DNA of 5,711 bases, from the NCBI GenBank assembly GCA_007118075.1, contig SKSH01000042.1, positions 1 to 5,711 of the forward strand, read 5' to 3'. The stretch comes from Halobacteriales archaeon. Its GTDB lineage: Archaea; Halobacteriota; Halobacteria; Halobacteriales; SKSH01. The notes beneath the pieces were generated by a model. The model did not search any database. It was given only the letters and a program-made list of their open reading frames with translations, and was not told the origin of the DNA. This document shows, one piece after another, positions 4,290 through 5,711 of this stretch. The translations under genes were made by a program, and so were the position numbers. The first letter of the stretch is position 1. The number at the start of each line of letters is the position of its first letter.

Positions 4290-4463
4290 TAGTTGCTGCC
4301 CGTATTTATCATGAACTTGCAGAGCAACCGGTCTGCTCATGGCTACGTCGGCTTTCTCAAGTTGCGATACGAGCACACTGATCACGTGGATTGATAGCAC
4401 CTCGTGGGTGCGATGCTATCGAGGAACCGTATCACGTCAACCCAAGTCGTCACTGTCGGTAGG
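4290..4463 (+). other. non-coding interval with hairpins; possible small RNA
   Basis: No convincing protein gene lies between tRNA-Val and the promoter of the membrane-protein gene. A TATA-like GTATTTATC at 4302-4310 would start a transcript near 4332. Downstream is a small hairpin (GAGCA 4322-4326 with TGCTC 4334-4338). A larger bulged hairpin follows: GATAGCA (4393-4399), bulged CC, TCG (4402-4404), 6-nt loop, CGA (4411-4413) and TGCTATC (4414-4420). The hairpin is bracketed by two copies of ATCACGT (4381-4387, 4431-4437). Two short frames (from 4311 and 4339) cross the region but do not look like haloarchaeal proteins. No clear C/D-box motif or terminator T-run was seen. Confidence 0.35.
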
Positions 4464-4470
4464 CTTTAAG
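4464..4470 (+). promoter_or_regulatory. TATA box for the multi-pass membrane protein gene (leaderless)
   Basis: CTTTAAG is centred about 28 nt before the ATG at 4495. This fixes the start at MFDNVG and makes the in-frame ATG at 4339 unlikely as the main start. Confidence 0.55.
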
Positions 4471-4494
4471 CACTCTCCAAAACGAGATACTCCT

Positions 4495-5157
4495 ATGTTC
4501 GATAATGTTGGTATCGTCGTCATCCTCGCCGGATTGATCCTACTCTTCGGCGGTGCGGTCCTTTCGGTGTACGGAGTAGCATTGCTCGGAGCCCTCGTCG
4601 GTGGTGGGCTAGGCTCGCTCATCGGCCCGTTCATCGGTGATGCCGTCGGCTTAGACGGGACAATCGCCCTCGCCGTTGGGGTCATCGTCGGAGGTCTCGC
4701 TGGGATATTCATCGCGATCGCCCTCTTGAAGTGGGCCATCGCCATCTTCGCCCTCATCGTCGGGACCTACTTCGGCGCAGTGATAGTATCCCCTGCCATC
4801 CTCGACGTGGCGTGGTACCTCGATATCTCAGTCGGGATTGCGATCGGATTCGTGATGGCTGCCATTTCACTGGTCATGACCAGTTCGATCCTCATCATCA
4901 TCTCGTCGCTCGCCGGAGCCACGCTCGTCACCGGCCGTGTTACCTTCGACAACATCGCCGATTCGGTCGCTTCGACCTCGCTCGAACCTCTGACCTTCGA
5001 GCTTGTCGACCCCGTGTTCCTCGGACTCGTTGCCCTAGGCCTCCTCTCTCAATTCGGCCTCTTTCGAATCACCTCGATTCCACGTTATTTTGCCCGGTTA
5101 CCAATGGCGAGGCGGGTATCGAACGAGGAACCTGGTGCTGAGGGTCCCCTCAGATAA
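4495..5157 (+). CDS. glycine-rich multi-pass membrane protein, possibly TM7S3/TM198-like (DUF4203)
   Basis: This is a 220-residue integral membrane protein. Hydrophobic segments can be placed at about 5-27, 28-48, 56-78, 80-101, 110-129, 130-147 and 173-192, so six or seven helices. The second and third are glycine-rich (GALVGGGLGSLIG, 32-44; GVIVGGLAG, 62-70), suggesting tight helix packing. A soluble loop (about 149-171) separates the last helix, and the C-terminus is short and polar with basic RLPMARR. The pattern recalls the TM7S3/TM198-like (DUF4203) membrane family, but that is my impression only and function is unknown. The frame extends upstream to 4339; the ATG at 4495 is preferred because a TATA box lies about 28 nt before it and the extra 52 residues look non-coding. 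The stop overlaps the convergent YIP1-like gene by 8 nt. Confidence 0.82.
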   Translation: MFDNVGIVVILAGLILLFGGAVLSVYGVALLGALVGGGLGSLIGPFIGDAVGLDGTIALAVGVIVGGLAGIFIAIALLKWAIAIFALIVGTYFGAVIVSPAILDVAWYLDISVGIAIGFVMAAISLVMTSSILIIISSLAGATLVTGRVTFDNIADSVASTSLEPLTFELVDPVFLGLVALGLLSQFGLFRITSIPRYFARLPMARRVSNEEPGAEGPLR

Positions 5158-5711
5158 TCCGATAGCCACGAAGCAATTCTAACAGCGCATCATCTGCACC
5201 AAATCCCATCCCGAAGAGTAGATAGGCTGGGATGATACCTGCCAGCAGTGCCCGCCAGATAGAGATCTCATGGACCACCCGGAGACCGTACACGAGGATG
5301 AACGAACCATACAGGCCGATAGCCACCTGGAGGGCAACCACTGGTATTGGCAGGAACACCACCGGGGCTGTCGCATAGGCAAGGACCTGAACCGTCTCGC
5401 TGACTGACGCCCGTTCTTCGACCACGGCGATGAGCACGAGGGTGGTGACGAACGCCAACAGGTGGATTGCCACCGGGGCGACAAAGAGTGCAAGCAATAC
5501 CGTCCAAACGATGAGCGAGACCGTTGGTGAGTTACCGATAATCGGATGCGACGGCTCGCCGAGGAGGACCGTCATCAACTGCCAGAAGACGACCATGAGG
5601 ACGATGAATCCAATCGCACGAGTCTGGTCACGTTCGGTGATGAAATCCGTAAAGCAGATCCAGGGGGCCACGATCGCCGTGAACCACACCATCGCATAGG
5701 TTCTGGCTTTG
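5150..5711 (-). CDS. YIP1-family-like membrane protein (5' end beyond right edge)
   Basis: At least 186 residues are visible, with about five hydrophobic segments. One is near the N-terminus of the visible part (IGFIVLMVVFWQLMTVLL), followed by a long pair and then two more near the C-terminal end. The segment VSETVQVLAYATAPVVFLPI, then a helix, LYGSFILVYGLRVVHEIS and AGIIPAYLLFG, matches my recollection of archaeal YIP1-domain proteins. These are membrane proteins of unknown role. An ATG lies at 5690-5692, but the frame stays open to the window edge, and the upstream codons read KARTYA. Family members usually have more sequence before the PWxCFTD-like stretch, so I consider the gene partial with its true start outside the window. 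It is convergent with, and overlaps, the multi-pass membrane gene. Confidence 0.75.
   Translation of the reverse strand, partial: KARTYAMVWFTAIVAPWICFTDFITERDQTRAIGFIVLMVVFWQLMTVLLGEPSHPIIGNSPTVSLIVWTVLLALFVAPVAIHLLAFVTTLVLIAVVEERASVSETVQVLAYATAPVVFLPIPVVALQVAIGLYGSFILVYGLRVVHEISIWRALLAGIIPAYLLFGMGFGADDALLELLRGYRII

Noticed and set aside
4311..4394. 27-codon plus-strand frame after tRNA-Val (begins MNLQSNRSAH)
   Set aside because: It starts immediately after the TATA-like box, upstream of the predicted transcription start, and lacks haloarchaeal composition.
4206..4400. Minus-strand frame antisense to tRNA-Val
   Set aside because: It crosses the whole tRNA and has no promoter or protein-like features.
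1..5711. CRISPR arrays, insertion sequences, toxin-antitoxin or phage genes
   Set aside because: No regularly spaced repeats, transposase motifs, terminal inverted repeats or phage-type proteins were seen on either strand.

Overview
The window looks like chromosomal DNA from a halophilic archaeon (class Halobacteria). Support comes from short start-proximal promoters with an AT-rich TATA-like box about 24-30 nt upstream of the ATG (leaderless transcripts), Asp/Glu-rich proteins (especially the TatA tail and the left-edge protein), tRNA genes without an encoded CCA, a PduO-type cobalamin adenosyltransferase, a YIP1-like membrane protein and small haloarchaeal-style proteins. GC content looks moderate for the group by eye; it was not counted. 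I cannot name a genus.

Layout from left to right. 1-140: 5' end of an unrecognised acidic protein gene (minus strand) running off the left edge. 141-270: AT-rich promoter zone with a perfect inverted repeat. 271-343: tRNA-Arg(CCT), minus. 384-656: TatA-type twin-arginine translocase subunit, minus. 751-1224: PrxQ/BCP-like peroxiredoxin, plus, divergent from tatA. 1263-2057: archaeal HD-domain phosphohydrolase, plus, with its own promoter. 2062-2229: 55-aa zinc-ribbon protein, minus, convergent with the HD gene. 2363-2911: cob(I)alamin adenosyltransferase, plus. 2893-3843: metallo-beta-lactamase-fold hydrolase, minus, overlapping the previous gene tail to tail. 3932-4147: 71-aa unrecognised protein, plus. 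4215-4289: tRNA-Val(CAC), plus. 4290-4494: non-coding stretch with a strong bulged hairpin. 4495-5157: glycine-rich multi-pass membrane protein, plus. 5150-5711: YIP1-family-like membrane protein, minus, open at the right edge.

The genes do not form one pathway. Almost every gene appears to have its own promoter, and the strands alternate, so this reads as a housekeeping segment of singly transcribed genes. Three convergent pairs are packed so tightly (4-nt gap, 19-nt overlap, 8-nt overlap) that transcripts must end inside the opposing gene or at its end. Promoter positions repeatedly argue for a start downstream of the longest possible reading frame (tatA, zinc ribbon, adenosyltransferase, membrane protein). 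I found no CRISPR array, insertion sequence, prophage gene or defence system, and nothing that amounts to an undescribed multi-gene system. The least explained items are the 4290-4494 interval, the inverted repeat at 183-204, and the two unrecognised proteins.
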